Below are positions 7,556-16,875 of a stretch of DNA of 58,959 nucleotides, in pieces; position 1 is the stretch's first letter, and every line of letters starts with the position of its first letter. The translations under genes and the position numbers were made by a program. Origin of the DNA: Hyphomicrobiales bacterium (lineage in GTDB: Bacteria; Pseudomonadota; Alphaproteobacteria; Rhizobiales; Rhizobiaceae). Location of the stretch: NCBI GenBank assembly GCA_900468065.1, contig UBTA01000121.1, forward strand, positions 1-58,959, given 5' to 3'. The notes below the pieces were generated by a model that did no database searches, was not told the DNA's origin, and saw only the letters and a program-made list of their open reading frames with translations.

Positions 7556-8776
7556 CTATTCGCCAGCCTTTTCCAGCGGCATCAGCGTGAACAGCTCCTG
7601 GGCACGTTTGACGCCGCGTAGCGCGTAGCGGCCGATGGAGACGACTTCCGAATTTCGCGGCGGCGGTGCGGCGGCAACGAATTGCGATGACATGATGACG
7701 CTGCGATCGACGAAACGGCACATCGAGGCGATGCGACTGACCTCATTGACCGCCGGGCCGATAACGGTGAAATCCAGCCGGTCGCTCGAGCCAATATTGC
7801 CATAGAAGACATCGCCGATATGCAGGCCAAGATAGACCTCGGTGACGGGGCGCCCTTCAAGCAACCGCAATTCGTTCAAGCCTTTCAGCTTTGCACGCAA
7901 ACTCTGTTCGGCAAGCAAGGCCCTGCTGCATGCGTCCTCGCGTTCCTCGGCTTTGAAGATCGCCAGCGTGCCGTCGCCGATCAGCTTCAGCACATTGCCG
8001 CCAGCTTCGTGGATGGAGGAGATCACCGCATCGGCATAGTCGTTGAGGAACGGGATGATCTCGTCCGGCGGCAGGTTGTCGGAGATGCGGGTGTAGTTCT
8101 GCAGGTCGGAAAACCACAGCACGGCGGAAATCCGCTCGGCCTTGCCGCGCGAGATACGGCCTTCCAGCACCTGTCTGGCGGCATCTTCGCCGAGATACAC
8201 CTCGGCAATGGTCCGCGAAATCCGTGTCAGCGATCCCGACTTGATCGCAAGTGCCAGCACCGGAACCATTTGCCGAAGGGCTGCCAGATCTTCCTCGCGA
8301 AAGCCCTCCTCGTCCATCGTCGTCCAGTGCGAATAAAAGCAGTCCATATCGCCGATGTGGCTATCCTGGGCGAAGCGATGGATCATCGCGATATAGTCCT
8401 TATGCCCGGCCGCCAGCATCACATCCAGCATGTAGAAATCGGCGGGATCGCCGAAAGCGAGACGCCGGCGAATTTCGTTCTGATTTTTCTCGCGCAGATG
8501 AAAGAACGCCGAGCGCTCCCAGTTTTCGGCCGAGACACCCTCGTTGGTCGGTCCGTATTCAAAGGCTGCTTTCACCGGTTCCTTGCTGTCCCATTGGAAG
8601 GCCCGTCCCTCGTAGACCGGATGCAACGTATCGATCAGCGCAAGGCCGCGATCAAGCCGCATGCCGGCGGCGCGGACGCGCTGACAGAAGCCGTTGACGA
8701 TGTCCATTTCATCGGTGCCCTTCAGACCCTGCGTCGTCAACCAGGCGGAAATCTCGCTGATATCGTCTGCGTTCAT
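7556..8776 (-). CDS. Class III adenylate/guanylate cyclase
   Basis: A 406-residue cytosolic nucleotide cyclase. The C-terminal catalytic domain (about residues 215-400) holds both metal-binding Asp residues (AVLWFSDLQNYTRISDN and LKLIGDGTLAIF) and the Asn/Arg transition-state pair (DFTVIGPAVNEVSRI). The N-terminal ~205 residues form a sensor-like domain common to rhizobial CHD cyclases, with no recognised ligand and no membrane segment. An earlier ATG exists at 8803, but AAGGAA is placed properly for the ATG at 8776. It stands alone between the sigma stub and a hairpin. The small molecule made (cAMP is usual) is inferred. Confidence 0.9.
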   Translation of the reverse strand: MNADDISEISAWLTTQGLKGTDEMDIVNGFCQRVRAAGMRLDRGLALIDTLHPVYEGRAFQWDSKEPVKAAFEYGPTNEGVSAENWERSAFFHLREKNQNEIRRRLAFGDPADFYMLDVMLAAGHKDYIAMIHRFAQDSHIGDMDCFYSHWTTMDEEGFREEDLAALRQMVPVLALAIKSGSLTRISRTIAEVYLGEDAARQVLEGRISRGKAERISAVLWFSDLQNYTRISDNLPPDEIIPFLNDYADAVISSIHEAGGNVLKLIGDGTLAIFKAEEREDACSRALLAEQSLRAKLKGLNELRLLEGRPVTEVYLGLHIGDVFYGNIGSSDRLDFTVIGPAVNEVSRIASMCRFVDRSVIMSSQFVAAAPPPRNSEVVSIGRYALRGVKRAQELFTLMPLEKAGE

Positions 8777-8820
8777 GTTGATTTCCTTGATTCCTACTGA
8801 CATTCACACGTTTAGCCCAT

Positions 8821-8859
8821 AACCCGCCGATCCGGAACGATTTTGGGGAACGGCGGGTT
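8821..8859 (-). terminator. Inverted repeat downstream of the LysR gene
   Basis: Nine-base arms (AACCCGCCG / CGGCGGGTT) separated by 21 bases lie between the LysR gene end and the cyclase start. It could end LysR transcription. There is no U tract, so the assignment is tentative. Confidence 0.4.
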
Positions 8860-8960
8860 CGGATGGACGGGCCGTGCAGGGAGGACGTGCGAGGGGATGG
8901 TTGAAGTGTCGCGCATGTGGGTGGCCGGCAGCCAAAAGGCAAGGCTCAACACACTTCTTT

Positions 8961-9860
8961 TTATATATCGTTCTGGCGTGCGATAAATTCGCGGGATAGC
9001 CAGTCGATGAAAACGCGCACCCGCAGCGACAATTGGCGGCTGCGGGGATAAAGCAGCGAGACGGGCGTGCGCGACGGCGGATTGTCCGGCAGAATGGCAA
9101 CAAGTGTACCGTTTTTCAGGTCCTCTTCCAGCGAGTAGCGGGGGGCCTGCATGATGCCGAGCCCCAGCCGCGCCGCTGCCGCCAGCGTATCGGCACCGTT
9201 GACGGACACCACCGCCGGCAGCGACACGGTACGGATGCCGCCTCCCACCGTAAACTCCAGCGGCAGAAGGCCACCGATTGCCGTCGACCAGAAGCCGATC
9301 ATCTGGTGGCCGGAAAGATCGGTAGTGCTTTTCGGCAGGCCGAAGCGGGCAATGTACTGCGGCGAAACGCAGGTCACCTCTTCGAGAAGGGCGACCCGCC
9401 GGGCGATCATGTCGCTGTCGTGCAAGTCGCCGACGCGCAGCACGCAGTCGATCCCTTCGCGGACCAGATCCACCAGCCTGTCGCCTTCGCTCATATAGAG
9501 TTGGAGATCCGGATACTCCTCAAGGAATGCCGGCAATCCGGGCAGAACGAAATGCCGAGCCAGCTTGCCGTGCACATCGACGCGCAGCAGACCCTTCGGC
9601 TTGGCACCGGCAAAGGCGCCCTCCGCATCCTCGATATCGGACAGAATGGTCAGGCAGCGGCGGTAATAGGCCTCGCCGTCAAGCGTCGGACTGACATGGC
9701 GTGTCGTCCGCTGGAGAAGCCGAACGCCCAGCCGGGTTTCCAGCTGTTTCACCGCATCGGTCACCGTCGAGCGCGGAAGGCCCGTGTCTTCGGCGGCCAG
9801 CGTAAAACTACGCCGCTCCACCACGCGCGAAAACACCCGCATCGCTTCAAATCTGTCCAT
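8961..9860 (-). CDS. LysR-family transcriptional regulator
   Basis: A 299-residue LysR regulator. The N-terminal winged HTH (residues 1-60; MDRFEAMRVFSRVVERRSFT then AAEDTGLPRSTVTDAVKQLE) is followed by the periplasmic-binding-like effector domain. It belongs to the large group that sits divergently next to short-chain dehydrogenases. The ATG at 9908 would add 16 atypical residues; the ATG at 9860 gives the standard start. The intergenic region to the SDR at 9982 should hold its operator. The inducer cannot be read from the sequence. Confidence 0.9.
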   Translation of the reverse strand: MDRFEAMRVFSRVVERRSFTLAAEDTGLPRSTVTDAVKQLETRLGVRLLQRTTRHVSPTLDGEAYYRRCLTILSDIEDAEGAFAGAKPKGLLRVDVHGKLARHFVLPGLPAFLEEYPDLQLYMSEGDRLVDLVREGIDCVLRVGDLHDSDMIARRVALLEEVTCVSPQYIARFGLPKSTTDLSGHQMIGFWSTAIGGLLPLEFTVGGGIRTVSLPAVVSVNGADTLAAAARLGLGIMQAPRYSLEEDLKNGTLVAILPDNPPSRTPVSLLYPRSRQLSLRVRVFIDWLSREFIARQNDI

Positions 9861-9981
9861 GGGGAATTGTTCGCCATTTTCGAATAGTGATGCCGAATAA
9901 TCGCTCATTATCCGCAGAATGAAAAGGTGCTGTTCTCCTCATCCAATTGCGCTGCGGCGTGACTAATCAAGGAGAGAGAAA

Positions 9982-10722
9982 ATGTCAGACAATAGCAGCA
10001 AAGTTGCCATCGTCACCGGCGCCTCGCGCGGCATAGGTGCCGCCATCGCCGAACGCCTTGCCAAAGACGGTTTCACTGTCGTCATCAACTACTCCGGCGA
10101 TGCCGCGCCCGCCGAAGCACTGGCCCGGAAAATTGAAGACAAGGGCGGCCGTGCTCTGACTGCAAAGGCCGATGTCAGCGAGGCCGAGGCCGTGCGTCAA
10201 ATGTTCGACGCGGCCGAAGCTGCCTTTGGTGGCGTCGATGTGCTCGTCAACAATGCTGGCATCATGACACTATCGTCGCTCGCCGAAAGTTCCGACGCCC
10301 TGTTCGACCGTCAGGTCGCCATCAACTTGAAGGGCACGTTCAACACACTCAGGGAAGCGGCAAAGCGTCTGCGTGATGGCGGCCGGATCGTCAATTTTTC
10401 AACCAGTGTCGTCGGCCTGAAGCTCGAAAATTACGGCGTCTATGCCGCCACCAAGGCGGCCGTCGAAACGCTGACCGCCATCCTGTCGAAGGAACTGCGC
10501 GGCCGCTCGATTACCGTTAATGCGGTGGCCCCCGGTCCAACGGCCACAGACCTTTTCCTCAACGGCAAGAGCGATGAGCTGATCGCCCGTATGTCGAGGA
10601 TGAACCCGCTCGAACGCCTCGGCACGCCGGAGGACATCGCCTCCGCCGTCGCCTTCCTTACCGGGCCCGACGGCACCTGGATCAACGGCCAGATCCTGCG
10701 CGCCAATGGCGGCATGGTCTGA
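9982..10722 (+). CDS. Short-chain dehydrogenase/reductase
   Basis: A 246-residue classical SDR. The nucleotide site TGASRGIGAAIAERLA is near residues 12-27, NNAG at 89-92 and the active-site YAATK at 154-158 preceded by the catalytic Ser of NFSTSVVG; the C-terminal WINGQILRANGG is typical. It binds NAD(P)H; the pattern (VVINYSGD after beta-2) suggests NADPH. It is divergent from the LysR gene, its likely regulator. Its strong ribosome site is AGGAGAGAG. It is followed by a deletion-fused SDR remnant. Substrate unknown. Confidence 0.93.
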   Translation: MSDNSSKVAIVTGASRGIGAAIAERLAKDGFTVVINYSGDAAPAEALARKIEDKGGRALTAKADVSEAEAVRQMFDAAEAAFGGVDVLVNNAGIMTLSSLAESSDALFDRQVAINLKGTFNTLREAAKRLRDGGRIVNFSTSVVGLKLENYGVYAATKAAVETLTAILSKELRGRSITVNAVAPGPTATDLFLNGKSDELIARMSRMNPLERLGTPEDIASAVAFLTGPDGTWINGQILRANGGMV

Positions 10723-10833
10723 GCGCACGAACCAGAATGGCGCGGCACAATCTGCACCGCACGGCCCGGCAATCCCGAATTCCAACGCACATCAACAGCT
10801 TCGACGCCACCCACATTTTAGAAGGAACAGGGC

Positions 10834-11042
10834 AATGACCAAGCAAATCATCGGCGTCACCGGCGCCTCCAGCGGTCGTCGACATCGTCAACAGGCGCTT
10901 CGGCACCCGGCCGTTCCGCGTCCATGTGGATCCGTCTCAGGATGGCGCCGAGATCGTCAGCGGCGTTGCCGAACGCGTGCGGGCCGAAATGTTCCGCAAT
11001 ATAGGCCTGTCAGACCTTCTGAAGCCCATCGACAACGGCTGA
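10834..11042 (+). pseudogene. SDR gene reduced by an internal deletion
   Basis: AAGGAAC and an ATG open a frame giving MTKQIIGVTGASSG, the start of an SDR nucleotide site. The reading then jumps frame into the C-terminus of another SDR subfamily (VVDIVNRRFGTRPFRVHVDP, then QDGAEIVSGVAERVRAEMFR) ending at 11042. About 200 residues of the middle of the enzyme, including NNAG and YxxxK, are gone. The joint lies near 10877. The remnant sits in the same operon as the intact SDR upstream. Not functional. Confidence 0.75.
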
Positions 11043-11111
11043 ACTGCAATCGAACGGCCCCGGACGATCGGAGAGCCGGCTCTCCCACACACAGATCTCA
11101 AGGAGAAAACA

Positions 11112-11633
11112 ATGACCTCCGAAATCAAAGCGGCGCCGGCCCCGACCTCGGCGCGCTTTACCATGCTGACGCTTGCGGCTGCGCTCACCGCTGCCATGCC
11201 CGCAACCGCATCCGCCAGCCTCGGCTGGCCAGTCTGGGTGATGTTCATGGGCTGGGTGGCGTTCTTCACCCGCGGCCATTCCGCCAGCGGCGCATTCTTC
11301 AGCTATCTGTGCCTTGTCATCGGCATCGCCTTGGGTTCCGGCGCGGCTCTCGCCGTCGGCGCTCTGATACCGCTGATCGGTCCACTCGCCTTCAGCCCGG
11401 TCGTCTTCATGGTGGCGATCGCCGTCGTTTCGCTGCGAGCTCTGCCACCGCTCAATAACGTGCCGGCCTATTTCCCCGGCCTGAACACTTTCTTTGCCCA
11501 TCTCGAACCCGGAATCCTCGTCATCTCCGAACTCGCCGCCTTCAGCGGTCTCGGTTCCTTCGCCGCCTGGATCGCCCACAAGCTGCAGACGCAAATCCTG
11601 CGAACGCAGAGACCGCGCAAGACCGAGACATAG
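11112..11633 (+). CDS. DUF1097 family membrane protein
   Basis: A 173-residue inner-membrane protein with four to five hydrophobic segments and the DUF1097 features GWPVWVMFMGWVAFFTRG near residue 38 and NNVPAYFPGLNTFFA near 117. Family function is unknown; members are often co-transcribed with oxidoreductases. AAGGAG precedes the ATG. It is probably the last gene of the SDR operon, since a terminator follows at once. Confidence 0.8.
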   Translation: MTSEIKAAPAPTSARFTMLTLAAALTAAMPATASASLGWPVWVMFMGWVAFFTRGHSASGAFFSYLCLVIGIALGSGAALAVGALIPLIGPLAFSPVVFMVAIAVVSLRALPPLNNVPAYFPGLNTFFAHLEPGILVISELAAFSGLGSFAAWIAHKLQTQILRTQRPRKTET

Positions 11634-11658
11634 AAGACCGGGTGAAACTCCGGTCTTT
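11634..11658 (+). terminator. Hairpin after the DUF1097 gene
   Basis: An 8-bp stem (AAGACCGG / CCGGTCTT) with an eight-base loop begins right after the stop codon and ends in TTT. It closes the SDR-DUF1097 transcript. Confidence 0.65.
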
Positions 11659-12053
11659 CGCGAATTTCGTTCCGCCCCGCTTGCAGAACGGCCGCTTGCC
11701 CCTGGAAGGGCTGCGTTTAGCCCGGGACGACGGAAGGAAAATCTTAAATAACACACGCATGCCGGATCACGTCTTTTCCGTGGTGACACGATGTCCGAAT
11801 GATGTAAGTTACCGTTGAAGATAGCATCGCCTGTTTGATATAGCTGCGGCTTCAACGGCTGGGGCAACCAGCGGGTAAACCTCTACCGACTTGAAATATT
11901 TGCTGATTTTGAAATACGCAACTTGGCCATGCCCGTGCCCGGACTGCCCGAAATCACATGAAGTCTGGCAAGCCTGACCAATCAAAAACGTCAAGAACTG
12001 CCGCGCGCAACCGCGTGGGATAATGGGTTTCATGCGCTTTTAGGGGGCTCACC
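11659..12053. other. Intergenic leader of the RND operon
   Basis: About 395 bases without a convincing gene. An AGGGGG ribosome site lies before the efflux adaptor ATG. No clear operator or regulator gene was found next to it, although the region is long enough to hold a promoter with regulatory sites. Confidence 0.4.
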
Positions 12054-13208
12054 ATGGTACGACACTGGCTTGTTCCGGCACTACTGCTTTTCTCAACGAC
12101 AATCTACACAGGCCCCTCCCTCGCACAGGAACAACCAAAGGCCGCGGTCACCGTGGCCAAGCCCGTTGTCCGCGATGTCGTCGATAGCGACGAATTTATC
12201 GGCCGCTTCGAAGCCGTCGATGAAGTGACGCTGCGCTCGCGTGTCGGCGGTTATCTCGACCAGGTCAATTTCAAGGACGGCGCGATGGTCAACAAGGGCG
12301 ATCCACTCTTCGTCATCGACCAGCGCCCTTTCAAGACCGCGCTCGACGTCGCGACATCTGCCCTGGAAGTGGCGAAATCGACGCTGACCTTCGCGGAATC
12401 AGAATTCAACCGCACGCAAGCACTCGTGCAAAAAGGCACGCTTTCGGTCTCCACCCTGGATGACCGCCGCCGCGAATTGCAGTCCGGCCAGGCCAATCTA
12501 CGCGGCGCCGAGGCAAGCCTTGCGCGGGCCAAGCTCGACATGGAATACACCACGATCTTTGCCCCGCTCAGCGGCCGCATCGACCGGCGGCTGATCTCCG
12601 TCGGCAACCTCGTGCAGCCGGACCAGACCGCATTGACGACGATCGTGTCGCTGGATCCGATCGACTTCTACTTTGATGTCGATGAGCGCCGTCTGCTGAA
12701 CTATGCCCGCGTTGCCCGCGAACACGGCAGCAATCTGCAGGAAGGCGGCGGCGCGCTGGAAGTGTCCGTGACCATTGCCGACAGCACCGAGAAACCGTTC
12801 AAGGGCAAGCTCGATTTTGCCGAGAACCGCGTCGATCAGGAAACCGGCACGATGCGGGTGCGCGCCCGTTTCGACAATCCGAACTTCGTCCTGCAGCCCG
12901 GCCTGTTCGGCCGCGTTGAGGTCAATGCGTCCAACACCTACAAGGGTATCCTCGTTCCTGATGAAGCGATCGGCTCCGACCAGGATCAGCGCGTCGTCTA
13001 CGTCGTAGCCGAGGATGGCAGCTTCGTCAGCAAACCCGTTCGCATCGGACCAAAACTCTACGGCTACCGCGTCATCCGCGAAGGCATGGCCGGCGACGAG
13101 ACCATCGTGGTCAACGGCCTGACACGGCTACGGCCCGGCGTGATCGTCGATCCAAAGCTGGTTGTCCTGCCGCCTGAAGCCGCCGCGACGACGGAGAACG
13201 GTCAATGA
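12054..13208 (+). CDS. RND efflux periplasmic adaptor (MexE/AcrA type)
   Basis: A 384-residue membrane-fusion protein. A cleavable signal peptide ends at about PSLAQEQ (residue 25). The split lipoyl domain is seen as GGYLDQVNFKDGAMVNKGDP and later EYTTIFAPLSGRIDRRLISV, with a helical hairpin between (~105-160) and beta-barrel and membrane-proximal domains to the C-terminus. The adaptor links the inner-membrane pump to an outer-membrane channel. It overlaps the pump gene by four bases, which shows translational coupling. No TolC-type channel gene is present, so a channel encoded elsewhere must be shared. Confidence 0.95.
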   Translation: MVRHWLVPALLLFSTTIYTGPSLAQEQPKAAVTVAKPVVRDVVDSDEFIGRFEAVDEVTLRSRVGGYLDQVNFKDGAMVNKGDPLFVIDQRPFKTALDVATSALEVAKSTLTFAESEFNRTQALVQKGTLSVSTLDDRRRELQSGQANLRGAEASLARAKLDMEYTTIFAPLSGRIDRRLISVGNLVQPDQTALTTIVSLDPIDFYFDVDERRLLNYARVAREHGSNLQEGGGALEVSVTIADSTEKPFKGKLDFAENRVDQETGTMRVRARFDNPNFVLQPGLFGRVEVNASNTYKGILVPDEAIGSDQDQRVVYVVAEDGSFVSKPVRIGPKLYGYRVIREGMAGDETIVVNGLTRLRPGVIVDPKLVVLPPEAAATTENGQ

Positions 13209-16200
13209 GATTTGCTCATTTCTTCGTGGACAGGCCGATCTTCGCGTCGGTTTTGTCGATTGTGCTCCTGATTGTCGGCGGCATCGCCTATTTTCAGTTA
13301 CCCGTCGCCCAGTATCCGGAAATCGCCCCGCCAACCATCGTCATCCGTACCGCCTATCCGGGCGCGGATGCCGAGACCATCGCCGATACGGTCTCCACCC
13401 CGCTCGAACAGGAGATCAACGGCGTCGAGGACATGCTCTACATGTCCTCCTACTCGACAGCCGACGGATCGATGGCGCTGACCGTCACCTTCAAGCTCGG
13501 CACCGATCTCGACAAGGCGCAGGTGCTGGTCCAGAACCGCGTTTCGATCGCCGAACCGCGCCTGCCGGAGGAGGTCCGCCGCATCGGCGTCACCACGGCA
13601 AAGAGTTCACCCGACCTGATGATGGTCGTCCACCTGATCTCGCCAAACGATCGCTACGACCAGCTTTATGTTTCCAACTATGCCCGCAGCCGCGCCCGCG
13701 ATCAGCTGGTGCGGCTGGAAGGCGTCGGTGACGTCATCCTGTTCGGCGAGCGCGAATATGCGCTGCGCATCTGGCTCGACCCGGAGAAACTTGCGTCCTA
13801 TGGCATGACGTCGGGCGATGTGGTGCAGTCGCTGCGCGACCAGAACGTCCAGGTGTCCGGGGGATCGATCGGGGGGCCACCAAACGCTGGCAACAATGCC
13901 TTCCAGTACACCGTCACCACGGAGGGTCGCTTCAGCGATGCCCGGCAGTTCCGCTATGTCATCGTCAAATCAACGGCAAGCGGCCGTCTTGTGCAGCTCC
14001 AGGATGTCGCCCGCATCGAGCTCGGCGCCAAGGACTATGTCACCAATAGTTACCTGAACGGCAAGGCCGCCGTCGCCATGGGTATCTTCTCACGGCCTGG
14101 CACCAATGCGCTTGAAGCTGCCGAGCAGATCAAGGCAACCATGGAAACCCTGAAAAAGGATTTCCCGCCCGGGCTTGAATACACCATCGTCTACAACCCG
14201 ACGGAATTCATCTCCGAATCGATCAACGAGGTCTACAAGACCATCCTGGAGGCGGCCATTCTGGTTGCCATCGTGGTGCTGATTTTCCTGCAATCTTGGC
14301 GCACCGCACTGATCCCGATCATCGCCATCCCGGTATCGCTGATCGGCACGTTCGCGCTGCTGCTTGCCTTTGGCTTCTCGCTCAACATGCTGACTTTGTT
14401 CGGCCTCGTGCTGGCGATCGGTATCGTCGTCGACGACGCGATCGTCGTGGTGGAAAATGTCGAGCGAAACCTGGCCAAGGGAATGACGCCAAAACAGGCG
14501 GCGCATGTGACGATGGATGAGGTCGGTACGGCCGTCATCGCAATCTCGCTGGTGCTGATCGCCGTCTTTGTGCCGACGGCGTTCATCCCCGGAATATCCG
14601 GGCAATTCTACCTGCAGTTCGCGGTAACGATTTCCGTGGCAACAGCGATCTCGGCCCTGAACTCGCTGACGCTTTCGCCCGCACTTGCCGCCTTGATCCT
14701 GCGTCCGCATCAGGAACATCACGAAACCCGCAATCCGTTGACGCGTTTCGCCAGAGGCCTTGCCAACGGCTTCAACACCGGTTTTGACCGGATGACCCAG
14801 GGTTATTCCTGGGTGGTCCATCATCTGGTCTCGACCCGGATCGCGCTCGGCGCCAGCCTGGTCGTCTTTTTCGGATTGCTGACGGGTACCTGGTACATGG
14901 CGCAGATCGTCCCGCGCGGCTTCGTGCCGACAATGGACCAGGGTTATGCGATCGTTGTCGTGCAATTGCCCGAAGGCGCCTCGCTTGCCCGCACCGATGC
15001 CGTTATCCAGCGCGCGTCCGACATGATCCTCAAGGTGCCGGGCGTCAAGAATGCCGTCGCCTTCTCCGGCTTCAACGGCGCGACCTTTACCAATGCGTCG
15101 AATTCCGGCGTGGTTTTTGCCGCCTTCGACACGTTCGAGGAACGCCTGAAGCATGGCTATAGCGCCAACCAGATCATCGGCCAACTCTACGGCACGATGC
15201 AAAGCATCGAGGAAGCCTTCATCATCGCCGTACCGCCGCCATCGATCCGCGGCATCGGCAATTCCGGCGGTTTCAAGATGCAGATCGTCGACCGTGAAAG
15301 CTCTGACATGCGCCGGGCTTTGGGCCTTGCCTATCAGATGATGGGTGCCGCCAACCAGACGGAAGGCCTGACCGGCGTCTTTACCACCTTCTCGGCCTCC
15401 AGCCCGCAATATTTCCTGGCGATCGACCGCGACAAGGCGCGTGCACTGAGCGTGCCCATCCCCAACATCTTCGAAACATTGTCGATCAATCTGGGCACGT
15501 CCTACGTCAACGACTTCAACGCCTTCGGCCGCGTCTACCAGGTGCGGGCGCAGGCCGACCAGCAATTCCGGCTGGACCGGGAGGATATTCTCGACCTGAA
15601 GGTGCGCTCTGCCACCGGTGCCCTGGTGCCGCTTGGAACCCTCGTCGATATCCGCGATACCACCGGCCCATCGCTGGTTCAGCGCTACAATATGTATGTG
15701 TCTGTCCCAATCCAGGGCAACCCAGCCCCCGGCGTTTCGACGGGCACTGCGCTCGACAAGATGGAAGCGCTTGCTGCACAGATCCTGCCACCGGGCACGT
15801 CGTTTGAATGGACCGACCTTGCCTTCCAGGAACGCAACACCGGCAATACGGCGATCTTCATCTTCGCCCTCTCGGTGATCTTCGTCTTCCTAGCGCTGTC
15901 GGCCCAATATGAAAGCTGGATCCTGCCATTGGCAATCATCCTCGTTGTGCCGATGGCCGTGCTCGCCGCTCTGATCGGTGTTCATTTGAGGGGCCAGGAC
16001 AACAATATCCTGACCCAGATCGGACTGATCGTTCTCATCGGCCTTGCGGCAAAGAACGCCATCCTGATCGTCGAATTCGCCCGGCAAGCGCAGGATGACG
16101 GGATGAACCCGGTCAATGCCGCGATCGAGGCCAGCCGCCTACGCCTGCGGCCGATCCTGATGACTGCCTTTGCCTTCATTCTCGGCGTCGTACCGCTGAT

Positions 16201-16378
16201 GATCGCCACAGGTCCGGGTGCGGAAATGCGCCAGTCGCTCGGCACCGCCGTTTTCTCCGGCATGCTCGGCGTCACCATCCTCGGCCTGTTCTTGACCCCG
16301 GTCTTCTACGTCGCGCTCCGGTCGGTCGGCTACAAGCCAAAGGAAAAACCGATCCCACCTGAATCAGGGATGATTTGA
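13205..16378 (+). CDS. RND multidrug efflux pump (MexF/AcrB-like, HAE1 family)
   Basis: A 1057-residue inner-membrane proton antiporter, the normal length for the HAE1 family. It opens MRFAHFFVDRPIFASVLSIV (TM1), has the large periplasmic loops between TM1-2 and TM7-8, the proton-relay Asp pair in GIVVDDAIVVVEN (TM4, about residue 405) and the relay Lys in AAKNAILIVEFA (TM10). It likely forms a trimer exporting hydrophobic drugs, dyes or plant phenolics. Its substrate cannot be told from sequence. A 10-bp hairpin follows. Confidence 0.97.
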   Translation: MRFAHFFVDRPIFASVLSIVLLIVGGIAYFQLPVAQYPEIAPPTIVIRTAYPGADAETIADTVSTPLEQEINGVEDMLYMSSYSTADGSMALTVTFKLGTDLDKAQVLVQNRVSIAEPRLPEEVRRIGVTTAKSSPDLMMVVHLISPNDRYDQLYVSNYARSRARDQLVRLEGVGDVILFGEREYALRIWLDPEKLASYGMTSGDVVQSLRDQNVQVSGGSIGGPPNAGNNAFQYTVTTEGRFSDARQFRYVIVKSTASGRLVQLQDVARIELGAKDYVTNSYLNGKAAVAMGIFSRPGTNALEAAEQIKATMETLKKDFPPGLEYTIVYNPTEFISESINEVYKTILEAAILVAIVVLIFLQSWRTALIPIIAIPVSLIGTFALLLAFGFSLNMLTLFGLVLAIGIVVDDAIVVVENVERNLAKGMTPKQAAHVTMDEVGTAVIAISLVLIAVFVPTAFIPGISGQFYLQFAVTISVATAISALNSLTLSPALAALILRPHQEHHETRNPLTRFARGLANGFNTGFDRMTQGYSWVVHHLVSTRIALGASLVVFFGLLTGTWYMAQIVPRGFVPTMDQGYAIVVVQLPEGASLARTDAVIQRASDMILKVPGVKNAVAFSGFNGATFTNASNSGVVFAAFDTFEERLKHGYSANQIIGQLYGTMQSIEEAFIIAVPPPSIRGIGNSGGFKMQIVDRESSDMRRALGLAYQMMGAANQTEGLTGVFTTFSASSPQYFLAIDRDKARALSVPIPNIFETLSINLGTSYVNDFNAFGRVYQVRAQADQQFRLDREDILDLKVRSATGALVPLGTLVDIRDTTGPSLVQRYNMYVSVPIQGNPAPGVSTGTALDKMEALAAQILPPGTSFEWTDLAFQERNTGNTAIFIFALSVIFVFLALSAQYESWILPLAIILVVPMAVLAALIGVHLRGQDNNILTQIGLIVLIGLAAKNAILIVEFARQAQDDGMNPVNAAIEASRLRLRPILMTAFAFILGVVPLMIATGPGAEMRQSLGTAVFSGMLGVTILGLFLTPVFYVALRSVGYKPKEKPIPPESGMI

Positions 16379-16383
16379 CGAAT

Positions 16384-16415
16384 ACAAGGCCGGGCAATTC
16401 TTTGTCCGGCCTTGT
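16384..16415 (+). terminator. Terminator of the RND operon
   Basis: A perfect 10-bp stem (ACAAGGCCGG / CCGGCCTTGT) with a 12-base loop lies six bases after the pump stop codon. Confidence 0.65.
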
Positions 16416-16543
16416 GCCAACCGCCAGAGGTTTCCCTTCGAGAAGCGTAGGCCAAGTCTCCTTCCGTGGAACCGGTTCCGGTTGACGACGAAATGACATT
16501 GCAGGCGTTTGATCACTCAATCGGTCCGACAGCGGGCATTGGG

Positions 16544-16771
16544 CTACCGCCTGAGGCGTGCGATGAGCCAGTAAATGAAGGCGCAGAATGTCGCTGCCAC
16601 ATATTGCGGCGCTGCGGCTCCAAGCGTGTAGTTCGGACACGCTTTACCCACGCAGTTCAAGAGATAGAGCCCGAGCGGGATTGCGTTGGCCCCGAGCAGA
16701 ATTACAGGAAGGGATGCGCCGAGTATTGCTGATCCGGCACCGAGTAAAGGGACAAAATATGACAGCTGCAT
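16544..16771 (-). CDS. Small two-helix membrane protein
   Basis: A 75-residue product with a hydrophobic stretch at residues 3-39 and another at 54-70, ending in Arg-rich RLRR. Two Cys (NCVGKACPNYTLG) lie between them. The AGAGG just before the ATG is very close and is also one arm of a hairpin. Family not recognised. It lies after the SBP gene on the same strand (105-base gap) and could be a late member of that operon. Confidence 0.45.
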   Translation of the reverse strand: MQLSYFVPLLGAGSAILGASLPVILLGANAIPLGLYLLNCVGKACPNYTLGAAAPQYVAATFCAFIYWLIARLRR

Positions 16772-16800
16772 CCTCTGCTTTCGGATAACCAGCAGAGGAT
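16770..16800 (-). promoter_or_regulatory. Hairpin over the start of the small membrane protein
   Basis: Perfect 10-base arms (ATCCTCTGCT / AGCAGAGGAT) enclose 11 bases. The proximal arm includes the ribosome binding site and touches the start codon at 16771. It may mask initiation, or it may be a terminator of the SBP operon. Confidence 0.45.
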
Positions 16801-16875
16801 TGTGCGGCGTTTTGCAGCATCGGGGATCAGCCGGACCGAGGAAGCGCTCTGATCACAACGCAACAAAACTCGAAT

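Noticed and set aside
9033..9887. 284-codon frame antisense to the LysR gene
   Set aside because: Mirror frame of a clear LysR gene with no recognisable domain.
14090..15565. 491-codon open frame antisense to the RND pump gene
   Set aside because: His/Arg/Asp-rich shadow of a GC-rich coding strand; no ribosome site or domain.
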